Below, in pieces: positions 1 to 11,241 of a stretch of 64,000 nucleotides of DNA. Source of the stretch: Pictodentalium vernedei (lineage: Eukaryota > Mollusca > Scaphopoda > Dentaliida > Dentaliidae); NCBI GenBank assembly GCA_031216915.1, contig CM062289.1, positions 18,826,520 through 18,890,519 on the forward strand, given 5' to 3'. The notes beneath the pieces are model-generated. The model was not told the origin of the DNA, made no database searches, and saw only the letters and a list, made by a program, of their open reading frames with translations. How positions within the stretch are numbered: position 1 is the first letter of the stretch; each line of letters starts with the position of its first letter. The position numbers and the translations under genes were made by a program.

Positions 1-750
1 GTGATTGGTACATGGGATACCCATGAGCGTGATAAGAGTTCTACTTGGAGAGAGTTAGAAGCTGTGCACCGGGTGTTATATTCCAAGAAAAATGAGCTGG
101 AAGGCGCAAATATACAGGTATTGACAGACAATAAAAATATTCAATATGTTTTGAAAAGTGGCAGTAGAAAGACAGATTTGCAAAGAAAGGTAATGCATGT
201 GCATGGTATTTGTCAAGAGGCAAATATAAATTTATTTCCAAAATAGGGATCTGAAAACACAAAAGCGAATTTTCTTAGTAAATGTACGGATAGTGATGAC
301 TGGGAAATTAAATTCAGTGTTTTTAATGCACTCACATTTAAGTGGGGATCTTATTCATTTGAAAGATTTGCTAGCCATCTTAATACAAAATGTAAAAAAT
401 TTAATTCCAGATTTTGGTGTCCAGGTACAGAGGGTGTGGACGCATTTCAGAATAACTGGTCCGGTGTGAACAATTGGTTAGTGCCACCCCCAAGACTTAT
501 CAATCAGGTTTTGAATAAATTGAAAAAAGATAAAGCTTTCAGTACGTTAGTTGTTCCAGAGTGGAAATCAGCTCCATTTTGGGCAACACTCGTAGATAGA
601 AATAAAATGTTTCATGATTTTGTTGTAGATCACGAGTGTTTTGGCAAACAAACAATTATCACTAAAAAGGGAAGTGGTAATAATGGAATGTTTGGTGGCA
701 ACCCCCTCAATTTTAATATGGTGGCACTTAACCTAGATTTTAGGAGTTAG
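1..750 (+). pseudogene. DIRS-type retroelement RT/RNase H ORF, C-terminal part, broken
   Basis: One reading frame runs from the window edge to a TAG at 748-750, with one internal stop (TAG at 244-246). The first 81 codons look like the RNase H end of a DIRS-group polyprotein: the stretch ERDKSSTWRELEAV and the later LTDNKN fit the RNase H fold. After the stop the same frame continues with an ADFLSKC-like stretch (here ANFLSKC), then WCPGTEGVDAF and NWLVPPP, a tail I associate with DIRS elements. The protein would copy the element's RNA in the host cell. The 5' part lies outside the window. The tyrosine recombinase frame follows within 40 bases, as expected for this order. Inactive because of the internal stop. 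Confidence 0.8.
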
Positions 751-789
751 TGATGTTCTCATTTTTCGTGCATTAACATTGGATATTTC

Positions 790-1819
790 ATGTCATTTTC
801 AGATTTAAGTTTGACGAAAAATATACATGCTGCTTTGGATGACGCAGGCGGACAGACACAGAAATCCAGTGAAATTTGTGAGCTGGCAGATAAGTTATCT
901 CAGTACATTCTTCTTTCCAAAAGTGAAAATACTGTGAAAAAATATTACAACAGTTTCCAAAGTTGGTGTAAATTTTCAAAAACTGTCGGCGCAAAGTGTC
1001 TTCCAGCGGAATCAATCTATGTTGCTCTATATTTGACAAAACTTCTTGACTCAGGATTTAGTGCAAGTTCAGTTTCTTCTGCTGTTTATGGCATCAAGTG
1101 GGCCCACAGCGTAAATGGGCATAAAGATCACCACTAACGGTTTTGTTACAAACTTATTAGAATCGGCAAAACGTACTGCAAGTAAAAATACTGTTAAAAA
1201 GGACCCTATTTCTGTTGAACATTTAAAACAATTATCTTCAATGTATTCGGATTGTACTGATTTGGCAACCATACGAGATTTATGTATGATTTTATTATCA
1301 TTTTCTGGTTTCCTCCGTTTTGACGAGGTCAGTTCTTTGAAATGTTCTGATGTTACTATTCATCCTGAACATTTAATACTGAACATAAGTAAGTCTAAAA
1401 CCGATCAGTATCGTTCTGGTAATGAGGTTCTGATTTCAAAAGGAAATTCTTCTGCTTGTCCCCATACTATGTTTATTAGATACTTAAATGTTGCCAATTT
1501 GAGTAGAAGTCTGAACACATATTTATTTCGACCTATTTATAGGTCAGGTGTGACATGCAAATTAATTTCTAAAGATAGAAAATTAAGTTACACACGGGCA
1601 AGAGAGTGTATTCTTGCAAAATTGAAGCTGGTTGCTCCAGAACTCAATTGAGGATTGCATTCCTTAAGGTCAGGTGGAGCTTCTCAAGCTGCCAGTACGG
1701 ATGTAAGTGAAAGGTGCTGGAAGCGTCATGGTAGATGGAGAAGCGATATCTGCAAGGACGGGTATGTTGTAGATTCTATCAGTAAAAGACTGGAAGTTAT
1801 TAAAAAGCTGGGGCTTTAA
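790..1819 (+). pseudogene. DIRS-type tyrosine recombinase, broken by a frameshift and a stop
   Basis: The N-terminal SAM-like, core-binding half is read in one frame from 790 to about 1115 (LSKSENTVKKYYNSFQSWCK). The frame then shifts by one near 1115-1137, and the catalytic half continues to an in-frame TGA at 1649-1651 and on to a TAA at 1817-1819. Catalytic boxes are visible: box I arginine in SGFLRFDEVSSL, the HxxR motif in HSLRSGGAS just after the TGA, then CWKRHGRW, and the nucleophile tyrosine in DGYVVDSISKRLEV. The enzyme family integrates circular cDNA by site-specific recombination in the nucleus. All catalytic residues remain, but the two lesions make it non-functional. Upstream partner: the RT/RNase H frame ending at 750. 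Confidence 0.85.
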
Positions 1820-1889
1820 GGCTGCATGAAATTTATAAGTAATGTCGTTTGATATTCTGTACTTCCCTCTCCCCGCTCTTTGTTTGTCT

Positions 1890-2527
1890 ATTGTGCCAAG
1901 GCTTGCTAGTCGGCAATATTGAAAACCGTGTTGTTTTTCAGTGGTTTTGTAGACTAAATTTTCCCGCGTGTCGCCAGTATAGCGGGAAAACATTGCCTAG
2001 ATATAACGGTAAAAACAAAACGTGTAATGACGTTGCTTTGGGTTGACAAATAGGAGTATTAGTTGCATGTCATGTTGCAAAGTTAGCTTAGAATAGTACT
2101 GAGTTTGTCAGTTTCTAGCAAGTTCTTTGCACGGTAAACATCATATTTTCAATGAAACATACATGTAATTTGGCATTAATGTAGTAAAATACTTATGTGT
2201 TTATAAGCATGGGATGTAGGTCCGGCATCCCCTCTTGAGAAGGTCTTCAGCATAGGCGTCGGATACAGGTTTCCAGAGTGAATTTTTTACAGAAGTTAAA
2301 ATATAAAAGTAAAATATTCAGGTTTTATCTCTGGTTTTTCCTGGCTGGCTGGGCCGTCTGTGACAGAGTCTTGTTAATGATGTTGAGACAAAATATGTTT
2401 CAATTTGATGTAATAATAATTATGTCTTATGTGTTATGTCTAAAATAAATGTCATCCATTGTGCCAAGGCTTGCTAGTCGGCAATATTGAAAACCGTGTT
2501 GTTTTTCAGTGGTTTTGTAGACTAAAT
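1890..2527 (+). repeat. 70-bp direct repeats flanking about 500 bp: right end of the DIRS-group element
   Basis: A 70-bp block at 1890-1959 (starting ATTGTGCCAAGGC, ending GACTAAAT) recurs by eye without change at 2458-2527. It lies just after the recombinase frame. This matches the B1-A2-B2 order of split direct repeats in PAT- and Ngaro-type tyrosine-recombinase retrotransposons, with A2 being 1960-2457. The A1 copy would lie left of the window. The element's right edge is then about 2527. Confidence 0.6.
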
Positions 2528-2593
2528 AGATTCCGCAAGTAGGATTCCTAGCAGATTATTTGGGATTTCGTAATTTTGTATAAAATCTCGAGG

Positions 2594-2844
2594 TTGACCC
2601 TTTACCCAACGTAGAGAAATTCAAAATTTATTATTTTAATAACTATTTCTTTAATTTTTAAAAAACAAATTCAACAAAACCATATCAATATGACCCCTCA
2701 TTGGAACGAGCTCGATGAGCTCGTTCCAACGGGGGTCACATGATATGGTTTTGTTTAAATATTTTGAAAAATGTATTCTTTTCAAATGCTCAATTTCCAA
2801 ATTAAGAGGGCGACTGCGGGCAATTCGTTAGATAAAGGGTTAAA
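2594..2844. mobile_element. piggyBac-like TTAA MITE, core type B
   Basis: Ends are TTGACCCTTTACCC and AAAGGGTTAA, giving near-TTAA flanks with CCCTTTACC-type inverted ends. The centre is an imperfect palindrome: CCATATCA, then GACCCC..GGAACGAGCTCG, and the reverse complement, ending TGATATGGTTTTG. There is no coding capacity. The TTAA target and C-rich ends are the piggyBac signature. Confidence 0.75.
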
Positions 2845-3468
2845 ATGGGCAAAACACCCGAACGTCATAATTTTGCTTCTGTCCAGGAATGTGTGAACGT
2901 CATATCGGCGAGGAGTCCTAAATATCTCACATTCAACAGAAAAGTCTGTTGCATCACAGACGATCCATCCACGGACCTAAGTTCTTCCAATGCTCAAGGT
3001 GTTAAAAGTAGAAACCATCTGAGAAGACACCAAAATATATAGACTAAAGGAGTTCTCACAACAGAAAGAATACTTTGAACCTGTTGGAAACCCTTGGCCA
3101 CAAATTGGTCAAAGAGAAAATTGCAGTTCAAGGATAAACTGTTAGAATCATTGAAACAAGAACACTAGCCAACGAGTAAATGCTGAACCTTTCGGAAAAC
3201 GTTGGACCCCCAATGAAAGAAAATGTATGTTTGGTCACACTCTCCAATAATCGTATTCCAGCGACGAAGAAACTGGCTGAATCCCAGAGTAATCCAACAA
3301 CTGAGAAAAAGAAATATGTTTTGCTTGAACCCAAACACTTGCAAGAAAGGTAGAATGTAGTCAGCAGGGACTCAAACAGTCGGAACTTGATAAACAAATG
3401 AGATAGATCATAGAATCCCGAATCATGAACGAGAACAAGAAGATACTTCAGTACAACCACATCTTTCA
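2845..3468. other. no recognised feature
   Basis: I see no coding region or clear repeat structure here. A/G-rich text resembling the later satellite unit appears near the right end. Confidence 0.5.
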
Positions 3469-4121
3469 AAGATACAGAGAATTCTACAACACAGCTTCAC
3501 AGTCATCAACAATCAAGATACAGAGAATTCTACAACACAGCTTCACAGTCATCAACAATTAAGATACAGATAATTCTACAACACAGCTTCACAGTCATTA
3601 ACGATCAAGATACAGAGAATTCTACAACACTGCTTCAGAGTCATCAACAATCAAGATACAGAGAATTCTACAACACTGCTTCAGAGTCATCAACAATCAA
3701 GATACAGAGAATTCTACAACACAGCTTCACAGTCATCAACAATCAAGATACAGAGAATTTTACAACACAGCTTCACAGTCATCAACAATTAAGATACAGA
3801 TAATTCTACAACACAGCTTCACAGTCATTAACGATCAAGATACAGAGAATTCTACAACGCTGCTTCAGAGTCATCAACAATCAAGATACAGAGAATTCTA
3901 CAACACAGCTTCACAGTCATCAACAATTAAGATACAGATAATTCTACAACACAGCTTCACAGTCATCAACAATCAAGATACAGAGAATTTTACAACACAG
4001 CTTCACAGTCATCAACAATCAAGATACAGAGAATTTTACAACACAGCTTCACAGTCATCAACAATCAAGATACAGATAATTCTACAACACAGCTTCACAG
4101 TCATCAACAATCAAGACACAG
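3469..4121 (+). repeat. 46-bp satellite array, about 14 copies
   Basis: The unit begins AAGATACAGAGAATTCTACA and continues ACACAGCTTCACAGTCATCA. Unit starts at 3469 and 3515 fix the period at 46 bp. Recurrent variants (AGATAATTC, CACTGCTTCAGAG, GAATTTTAC) appear in several units, suggesting higher-order amplification. Not a multiple of three, so not a coding repeat. Confidence 0.95.
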
Positions 4122-4128
4122 AACCAAT

Positions 4129-4400
4129 TCATTTCAATCTTCATTGTGCTCAGTTCTCTTCCCTCCAGTCTTTACAATCTTCATTCTGTTCATTTCGATC
4201 TTCATGGAGTTTAGTTTTCATCAATGTTCGGTTTCTTCGTTGTCATTTGTTCAAAGATTGTAAAGACCGAAGGGAAGAGAACTGAGCTCAACGATGATTG
4301 AAATGAACAGAACAAAGATTGCAAAGACTAAAGGGAAGAGAACTGAGCACAACAAAGATTGAAATTAATGGATCAAAGGTCATGAAGACTGAAGGGAAGA
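4129..4400. repeat. inverted repeat with an extra tandem arm
   Basis: The left arm at about 4129-4190 contains CTCAGTTCTCTTCCCTCCAG. Its reverse complement appears at about 4250-4306 (GGGAAGAGAACTGAGCTCAA), and a further direct copy at about 4307-4365. It directly follows the 46-bp satellite. No ends typical of a transposon were seen. Confidence 0.7.
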
Positions 4401-4467
4401 GAAGATTGTAGAGGGCGTCACGTGATATTTTTGTTGTTGTAATATTTGGAAAAATGTGATAAACTAT

Positions 4468-6064
4468 TATTTGTTTGTTGGTGAGGGGTGATTGAATTGG
4501 TGTGCCGCAAGGTGGAGGCATTCAATACCGAGATGAAGATATGATGGACTTGAAGTAAGACTTTATTGAGGGACTTCCGCTTGGCCCTCATGGCTCCATA
4601 CAATGAAAAAGGGGTTGCAAAGGATAGGATAGTTGTTTGTTAGTTTTGAGTGCTGGAACTAGAGTTACATGAGACATAACCCTTCAACACCAGATATTAT
4701 GATGAGGATATTAGCGACTTCAGGTAAGACCTCATTGGGGGATACCTATGGCACGGTGATATAGTACATCGCCGTGTCATTGGTATATCCCATGACCTCA
4801 TATGATGAAAAAGGGGTGCCGAAGGCCACTTGTTTGTTAGTTAGAGGTGTTGGAAGTGGAGTATCACAAGACGTGACCATTCAATACCCACACGAGGATA
4901 TAAAGAATGATAGATTATACCTTTGTAAAGGATTTCCGTATGGCACCTGGGTGAATATGATGAAAAAAGAGTTCTGAAGACCAGTCTCCTAAAACTTGGC
5001 CAAGGGTAGAGGTTGGTACTGAGATAGCTAAGTTTAGATAGGCTGCTAAGTCGCGAATACAGTTAAAACTAGAAGTCCTGTCACAAACTGTGCACTTATC
5101 TATGCTTAATTGCGCGTAGGAATTGCGCGCAATTGCCATATCGAATGGTATCCAAAGCACGGCAAGTTCTCCTGGTTACTCATAGGAAACACAGGCAATG
5201 TTTCTGCCAAAGGACCTCTGGGCTACCCGGAGGTCCATTGGTTGAAACACTGCTTGTGCACAGGCCATATGCACAGCATTTGATAGCCTTACTATGGTCA
5301 TAACGCGTAGATTAACGGTAGAGCCCAGGTGATCGCAGCTGATGGCAGAAAACGTTTGAATGTAAATTGTTACAGCTGAAAAGGTATTCTGAGTTCTTCA
5401 GAACAGACTGCAGCTGAAAGACTCCTCTCCACTACTGGATAATACTCCAGAACAATTGAAGAAATCCCGGGAATGTGCTATCAATGTAAGAATGAAAAAA
5501 GAGGTCCACCGAAATAGACTCTAAGCCACCATCTAGGCTTTACAAGAGTGGTGGCATGAAATGGGACACGTAGCAATAGTTCTGTTTACTGGCTTGGTAG
5601 TGATGCAAAATGGGATTCATAGTGATAATATGGCTGTGATGGATACATAGTAGTAGTAGAGGTAGTAGTAGGTGGCAAGCATAGAATTGGTAGGTTCCAA
5701 CACCAGTAGGGATTACAGATAGTACTTTGTCACTTAGCAAATAGCAGGTTGGTAATAGGGTAGAAGTAGAGAAAGAAGGTGTTTGGTGTGGTTGAGAAAG
5801 AAGGAAGTGTGGTAGAAGGCATCGTCAGATTTTACCTTAGAGTTTGATTTTCCCATGGTCCTCATTGCCTCATATATTGTAAAAGGAGTACCGATGGCAG
5901 TGTTTGTTAGGTTGGGGTGCTGGAAAGTGTGCCATGGGTCGTGGTCTTCTATACCCAGTTGAGGATATGAGCAATGATAGATAGTCCTCAGTGAGGTATA
6001 ACCTCATGACCTCATACGATAAAAAGAAGTGTCAAAAGGACAAGGATATGATGGATTTGAGGTT
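4468..6064 (+). repeat. degenerate tandem repeat, unit about 165-200 bp, with unassigned interior
   Basis: Related units start at about 4468, 4634 and 4834, each with TTGTTTGTT then GGTGNTGGAA, CAATACC and GAGGATAT followed by a (T)GACCTCAT-like stretch. A further unit lies at about 5896-6060. Short open frames in these units (for example 4774-4977) share the repeat text and show no known domain. Between 4980 and 5880 I see only one hairpin (listed separately) and simple GTA-rich sequence near 5640-5760. Confidence 0.5.
5188..5266. repeat. diverged hairpin related to the TA MITEs at 9758 and 40464
   Basis: CACAGGCAATGTTTCTGCC and its inverted partner TGGTTGAAACACTGCTTGTG flank a GGACCTC..GGAGGTCC centre. 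The same centre occurs in the two better preserved copies. Outer ends are too eroded to define. Confidence 0.6.
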
Positions 6065-6745
6065 AGATTGTCAAGGTGATAGCTTGTATTTTCGATTTTG
6101 TTGTTTAAAAGTGTATACATTTTCGATAATCTTTCTCACTCGGGCTAAATGTAAAGTGTAAAGATAGGTAAATGATGGACCCGAAAACCGATTTGTCATT
6201 TAAACAGACCAGCAATTATTCAAGTGCTACTAATCAAGCATGAAATTTTATGTCCATTACAACGTTTCTGTTTAATGCTATAATGGGATATGTGGTAAGA
6301 GATTAAACGTACTGGAAGCTAGTGCTCTCCTGTAGTCATTATCAACGTAATTATGGCCAGTTAATAGGTAATTGTTGTAAAAGCAGTACATTGCACATGT
6401 CTGAACACACACCCATATTATGCATCTAGCCTGTCACTGAATGTCAATAAATGCCAAAATGCGAGTCTTTCAAAGGAACTTTAAAAGCGAATGTTAAATT
6501 AAGATAGCGGCCAAGTTCAAGAGAAGCAATTAAAATGGGAATTAATGTTCTGGCTATGGAAATAAAAATCGGGGAATTTCTCGAAAGTAGTCATTCCAGT
6601 CTGAAGGTGTGTAAGACTGTGGGTCTCGGCGAGGAAATGCGGACATCTTGTGCTATAGGTTAGATGAGGTGCTGCATCGGTGTGAAAGTATAGGCACATT
6701 GTAGTGTAGCGGAGCCACCAAGCTCACATTTAGAATGGGGGTAGT
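6065..6745 (+). repeat. dispersed repeat, copy 1 (inverted partner at 15045-15995)
   Basis: Text such as CGGGCTAAATGT, CGAAAACCGATTTGTCATTT, TAATTATGGCCAGTTAAT and GCATCTAGCCTGTCAC reappears in reverse complement at 15.0-16.0 kb. Alignment by eye holds for about 680 bp. No coding sequence recognised. This copy keeps a single TTAA at 6105-6108 where the partner carries a MITE. Confidence 0.8.
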
Positions 6746-6959
6746 CGCGGGCCTAGTCAGTGGCCATATCTGAGTGTGGAATCAGAAATAGAAAGTGCGA
6801 GCTCAGGGAGCTATTAGTATTTAGGAAGATGGCATACCTGTTATAGAAGACAAGACATACATAGGCAGAGTAGGCTTTGCCTGTATGAACATTATTCTGA
6901 GATAAAGGTAGGGGGGCATTTAACCCCATTGGTGGCGACCGCTTGAGTGAAAAGCATCA

Positions 6960-7170
6960 ATTAAAGTGACAATAAGCTAGTGGCCGTGCGGTGGCAGTGG
7001 TAGAGTGACATCCCATCACTTGTTGGAGGGAATGCGATATATTGAAGTGACAATACGTTAGTGGCCGTGCGATGGCAGTGGTAGAGTGACATTCCGTCAC
7101 TTGTTAGAGCAAAGGCATCTGGATAAAGTGACAATACGTTAGTGGCTGTGTGGCAGCCCTTTCAAAAACC
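6960..7170 (+). repeat. tandem repeat, about 82-bp unit, 2.5 copies
   Basis: AAAGTGACAATA..TTAGTGGC recurs at about 6963, 7044 and 7128, with GGCAGTGGTAGAGTGACAT inside the unit. Confidence 0.8.
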
Positions 7171-7375
7171 TATTCAATTTAGCAGATCTTCACTTACACC
7201 TCTTGGATTGATTCAAACACACAACAGAGTAACCAGCATAGTGACACGTGATCAGTTCTTAATAAAAACTGTGTGCCAAGCAAATCTTTCTTGAAATACT
7301 GTACAACATGCACCACAGCTTATCCAGTATCTAGTATGAAATGACCACCTTCAAGCGATGAGTATCTCAAAATTG

Positions 7376-8860
7376 GCGGGTTAGCCAGGCTCCAACTCCA
7401 TAAAGGAGCTTTCACAATTTTCAGTCCAACAAAACTTGCCGTCATTCTTTGACAATTCATGGGGTTACCTTGTCACCATACCATAGTCTTTTACATATGT
7501 CCTGTTGTCAACAAAGAGGTCTAAAAATGTCATAACCTCTCAAAGGGTTGTCGGTCGATAATCCTTCTGTATTGCTTCGATCTGGGATGGGTTCACTGCA
7601 CCACCCTCAGGTGACAAAACATGTCCGAAGAATGAACTTTGAGTTTGCATAGTTAGCACTTCTTAGGCTTGACCTTCAAGCCTGTGGCTGTCAACCGTTC
7701 AAACCCTCAGTCCAAATTCAACAAGTGTTCATTTTATGTCTTTACAAGTACTATAATGTCATCTAAATAATGGACCACTACATGTCAATCAATGTGTGTT
7801 CCACGATGCTGTCAAACATACAAGAAGTATTGCAAAATCACAAATTGATAGAGGCCACCATGTGACGTAGCAAATGATGTTTTGTTTTTATTTCTTTTAT
7901 GCATGGGGACCTGGTGGTAGCCTATGGCCAAATCCAAAGAAGAGAACCAACAAGCTCCGCTTAGTGCATCTAAATTGTCCTAGAGCAAGTTGGAAGGAAG
8001 CTGCCTTTGATTGTGTTTTCATTCAACCTCCTACAATCAATGCACAACCACTACGAACCATCCTTCATCTTTGGCAAGAACATATTGTGCAGACCATGGA
8101 CTCAGCGATTTTTCAATAACACCAGCCTCCCCGAGCTTTAGATTTTCTTTTCAAAAATATCTTTGAAAACAGGCATTCTCCTAGTCAGCTTTCTGAAAGG
8201 TTTGTCATCTTGAAGAGTTAATTCATGCTGGCCACCAACAGATCTGCCCAAATATTCAGGATTCAAAGACAATATGTCTGCTCCCTGAATGAGAAATATC
8301 TTCAGTCTCTCTTGTTACTCCTTAGATGAGAATTCACAGTCTCCTTTATTCATTTGATTCAACCCCTTTGACTTGCAACCTTTTTCATTGATGTGGTGAA
8401 TCAAGTTATAATCATCCAATTCAAACAGTTCTCCCACACTCTCAATAGGCATATAAGCAGACACATGTGGGTCTTTGTACACAATAGCATCCTTGTTATT
8501 CAAGTTGATCACCTTCGCGGGCTAGGTAATATTTCTTCATGAATTGTACTTCTCATGGTGCTAAATCAGGTAGTATGCAAGTCAGTACACACTTAATCAG
8601 AGCTTCATTTCTTGCTGGTACTGTCACTATTTCTAAACACAGAGTTATGCTTGATCTTGAAGTTTGTCTTTGTAGTGGACATATGGCTGAACCTACAGTC
8701 AATACACTCTGCTCAAAATCCCACTTACAACAGTTAACTTCTAAAAAGTCCTGTTCCAGAAAATTGGTTTTCATGCCAATGACTATCACTGCCATATCAC
8801 GTTCCTCTGGAAATATGTGATCCTTCGAACATGCTTCATGAGAATCCTTCACTACAGAAC
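7376..8860 (-). pseudogene. Ty3/gypsy-type protease-reverse transcriptase, heavily broken
   Basis: Reading the minus strand, a retropepsin-like stretch (8553-8800) has GMKTNFLEQ and VNCCKWDFEQSVLTVG. RT blocks follow in shifting frames: GVIEKSLSPW near 8100, RRLNENTIKGSF near 8020, SLDLAIGYHQVPM at about 7902-7944 with a frameshift inside it, YLDD at 7758-7769, GLKVKPKKC, FFGHVLSPEGGAVNPSQIEA and, near 7400, DGKFCWTENCESSFMELE at the start of the RNase H region. The enzyme family makes element cDNA from RNA. Many stops and shifts are present, so the copy is long dead. No LTR, gag or integrase was seen in the window. Confidence 0.85.
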
Positions 8861-9513
8861 TCCTCTACATAGGCCTTTCATGTACCCAGACATTCCCATG
8901 GCCTACTGGAGCTGTCCATTCTTGTTTAAGTTCGTCCCTGATATCGATCTAAAATGATCTAAAATGATTTGGATTCATTTTCCAGTTGAATGGCACTTAC
9001 CACTTCAGGCTGGTGACATTGCATATTCAAGTATCTGTGGGCCATTGCCACGTCAAAAGTTTGGCCTTCAGCATCACAAGTGTTATAATTAACAACATGG
9101 ATTCAACCTCTTCTCATATTCCTCCATGTAATTTCTTGCTTGCACGAAATAATGGCCTCTTCTTGGATGGAGTTCCGAATTCTCGCAAGGTAGTTCCTGT
9201 CATACACAGTCTAAATTTTTCATCTTCACATTTACTACAGAACATCTTCAAGGAATTTACTTTCACAATCACATGGTTGTGGTGGATATGCCTTCCTGTA
9301 GAGATTGGCTATAGCCTGTTCCAGAGGATCGATAAAAAGTGGAAGGTCACAAAATGTAAAGGCTACTATGGTTAGGCCCAGTGGGAAAAATGTTACAATG
9401 GTATATCGAGGAAATATACCATGAAACGCTATAGTCTCTTGTTTAGATGAGCGTACAGCAGTGTGGTCATTGTCCTGTCCATTTCTTCTACTTTAATCAT
9501 CTTTCAACCTGAA

Positions 9514-9665
9514 GGCTGGCCTTACTGTAGATATGAAGGCTAGCCTCACTGTAGATATGAAGGCTAGCCTTACTGTTGATATGAAGGCTAGCCTTACTGT
9601 AGATATGAAGGCTGGCCTTACTGTAGATATGAAGTCTAGCCTTACTTGTAGATATGAAGGCTGGC
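9514..9665 (+). repeat. 24-bp minisatellite, about 6 copies
   Basis: GATATGAAGGCTAGCCTTAC plus TGTA repeats with C/G variants. AAGGCTAGCCTT is itself palindromic, so both strands give repetitive open frames (MKASLTVD and its opposite). It replaces the single copy of this segment found in the related MITEs. Confidence 0.95.
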
Positions 9666-9757
9666 CTTCTGATTGGAAGATTGTTGAAGTAGAAAAAATG
9701 GATAGAAGCGACTCAAGGTGTAATGCTTTGGCCAAATGTTGTTAGGGTTTCCAACTA

Positions 9758-10013
9758 CAGTACATGGAGAGTGTATTATCACTAAATACCCGCAGAGTGG
9801 AGATTCCACCCAAGCAATAATTGCAAATTTGCTGCAAAGCATAACCAGCACAAGCAAAGTTTCAGTCAATGGACCTCCGGGTTAAACCCAGATGTCCATT
9901 GACTGAAACATTGCTTGTGTTTTTTGTCGATGTGTATACTATTTGAAAGTTCTAGCTTGGTTGACAACCCCACGCCGTGGGTGATTTAGTTACAATCCAC
10001 TCTACACGTACTG
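9758..10013. mobile_element. TA-flanked MITE with TACAGT ends (mariner/Tc1-like), nested
   Basis: The ends are TA-CAGTACATGGAGAGTG and its imperfect reverse complement CACTCTACACGTACTG-TA. Subterminal ACTAAATNNCCCGC..GAGTGG is repeated inverted. The central hairpin carries CACAAGCAAAGTTTCAGTCA and its partner. Removing 9758-10013 plus one TA restores the host hAT-type MITE sequence seen at 42.6 and 54.8 kb. Confidence 0.8.
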
Positions 10014-10151
10014 TAATATATTCTAGGAATGTGTGAATGTTGACATGATTTTTGGCGCCCATTTAACTCATTGTGTAACTGCACAGCAGGTCTTTGTAAA
10101 AAAAGTGGAGGGACATGTGTCCCCTGTGTCCCCCTGGTTCCGCCGCCTCTA

Positions 10152-10606
10152 TCATGTTCAAACTCGCTCAAAGTCTCATAATTCTCCCTATATCTTGTAT
10201 CTGCTTCTCCTTGATACCTGTCTACAGTCATGTCTGGCCTGAAAAAGTGACTCGTCCCCCCGGTTTAGCATTACAAAGTTTTTAATTGGTCAAGTTGTAT
10301 ACTAATGTAAAGCGTAATGTCTTAACTGTCGGTTAACATCAATATCTCGACTACAAATTCATGCGTTTTGGATTTTCTGTGAGTATGAATGAGACAGGTA
10401 GGTTTCTTCCAAGTCAGCGAGTTCTGTACCTTGTCCCTCTTTTAATACTTAATCATGGGAAAATACATAATTTGTCAAACCTGCAAATGCACCATTCTTC
10501 ATGATCTTTGGCACATGTCGACCACCTGTGATGTTAGTTACTTTGAAGCAATTTTGCTGATAGGAAGAAAGAACAACATGAGAAGTTCGAATGAACCATA
10601 TCATGT
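10152..10606. other. no recognised feature
   Basis: No coding region, hairpin or array was recognised in this stretch. Confidence 0.5.
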
Positions 10607-10620
10607 ATCGACCTCCATAC

Positions 10621-10981
10621 TATTTATTTATTGATGTTTAAGGTCACATATTTATGCACAATGGCTAATCATGACCGTGACAGTTTTACGGGTGGCAGAA
10701 GCCGGAGTACCCGGAGAGAACCACCGAGCAACAATGAGCAGCTGCCAGCTCCCCAACATCGTAACTCCGCACTGCAGCACAGGCAGGGTTAGATTGGTTG
10801 AAGACATGCGTACCATCGACGTGCAGTACGCCTTAGTACACGGCGTCATCGTGCCCCCACGCGGGCAATGGAGATGAAGTGTCTTGCCCAAGGACACAAT
10901 GCGGTTGCCGCAGGGGGTTTCGAACCGAGGACCTCTCGGCTTGCAGCCTGCACCTCTACCTACTGAGCCACCGCGCTCCCA
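10621..10981 (-). mobile_element. tRNA-headed SINE, tail A, complete
   Basis: A perfect 14-bp target duplication ATCGACCTCCATAC lies at 10607-10620 and 10982-10995. Read on the minus strand, the head is tRNA-like with box A GGTGGCTCAGTAGG and box B GGTTTCGAA-type text. The body follows with TGTCCTTGGGCAAGACACTT, GGTTCTCTCCGGGTACTCCG and tail A (GGTCATGATTAGCCATTGTG), ending in an AAATAAATA run. Such elements are transcribed by Pol III and copied by a partner LINE. The clean duplication suggests a fairly recent insertion. Confidence 0.95.
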
Positions 10982-11241
10982 ATCGACCTCCATACAACCA
11001 CCTGAAATGAATATTTTGCGGAAAACTATCACTGAAATTCTTTTGGAAAAGGCATTTTCTTACCTTTCAGGTGGCCATTTTGGTCCAAATATTGGATGTT
11101 ATGCATCTAATCTACACCCACCCCCGTGTGTTACTAATATGAGCATACAATATGAACTTGTGGCAAGAATATTCACAGCCATCTTAGCTATTACTATTTC
11201 TATTCTATTCTTATCTTATATTTTATTTGTTTGTTGGGTGT

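Larger units (their letters stand above)
9322..10151. mobile_element. hAT-type MITE with internal expansion and a nested MITE
   Basis: The left end CAGAGGATCGATAAAAAGTGG and the right end GGTTCCGCCGCCTCT match the better copy at 54397-55001. Interior landmarks shared with that copy include CGTTTAGATGAG, TTCAACC, AAGTAGAAAAAATGGA and GTGGAGGGACATGTGTCCCC. A 24-bp minisatellite (9514-9665) and a TA MITE (9758-10013) sit inside it. Flanking 8-mers match only partly, so the target duplication is eroded. Confidence 0.7.

Noticed and set aside
3469-4121. CRISPR array
   Set aside because: The 46-bp units are contiguous with no unique spacers, and the context is animal-type DNA.
4774-4977. 67-codon frame (MTSYDEKGVP..) as a gene
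   Set aside because: It falls inside the degenerate 165-200-bp tandem repeat and related units are not open. No motif recognised.
8986-9375. 129-codon plus-strand frame as a gene or as gag
   Set aside because: Its right part is the left end of the hAT-type MITE (from 9322), and the remainder has no recognised motif on either strand.
10652-11032. 126-codon minus-strand frame and the similar frames over other SINE copies
   Set aside because: All come from translating the SINE body; the same protein-like text recurs at every copy.
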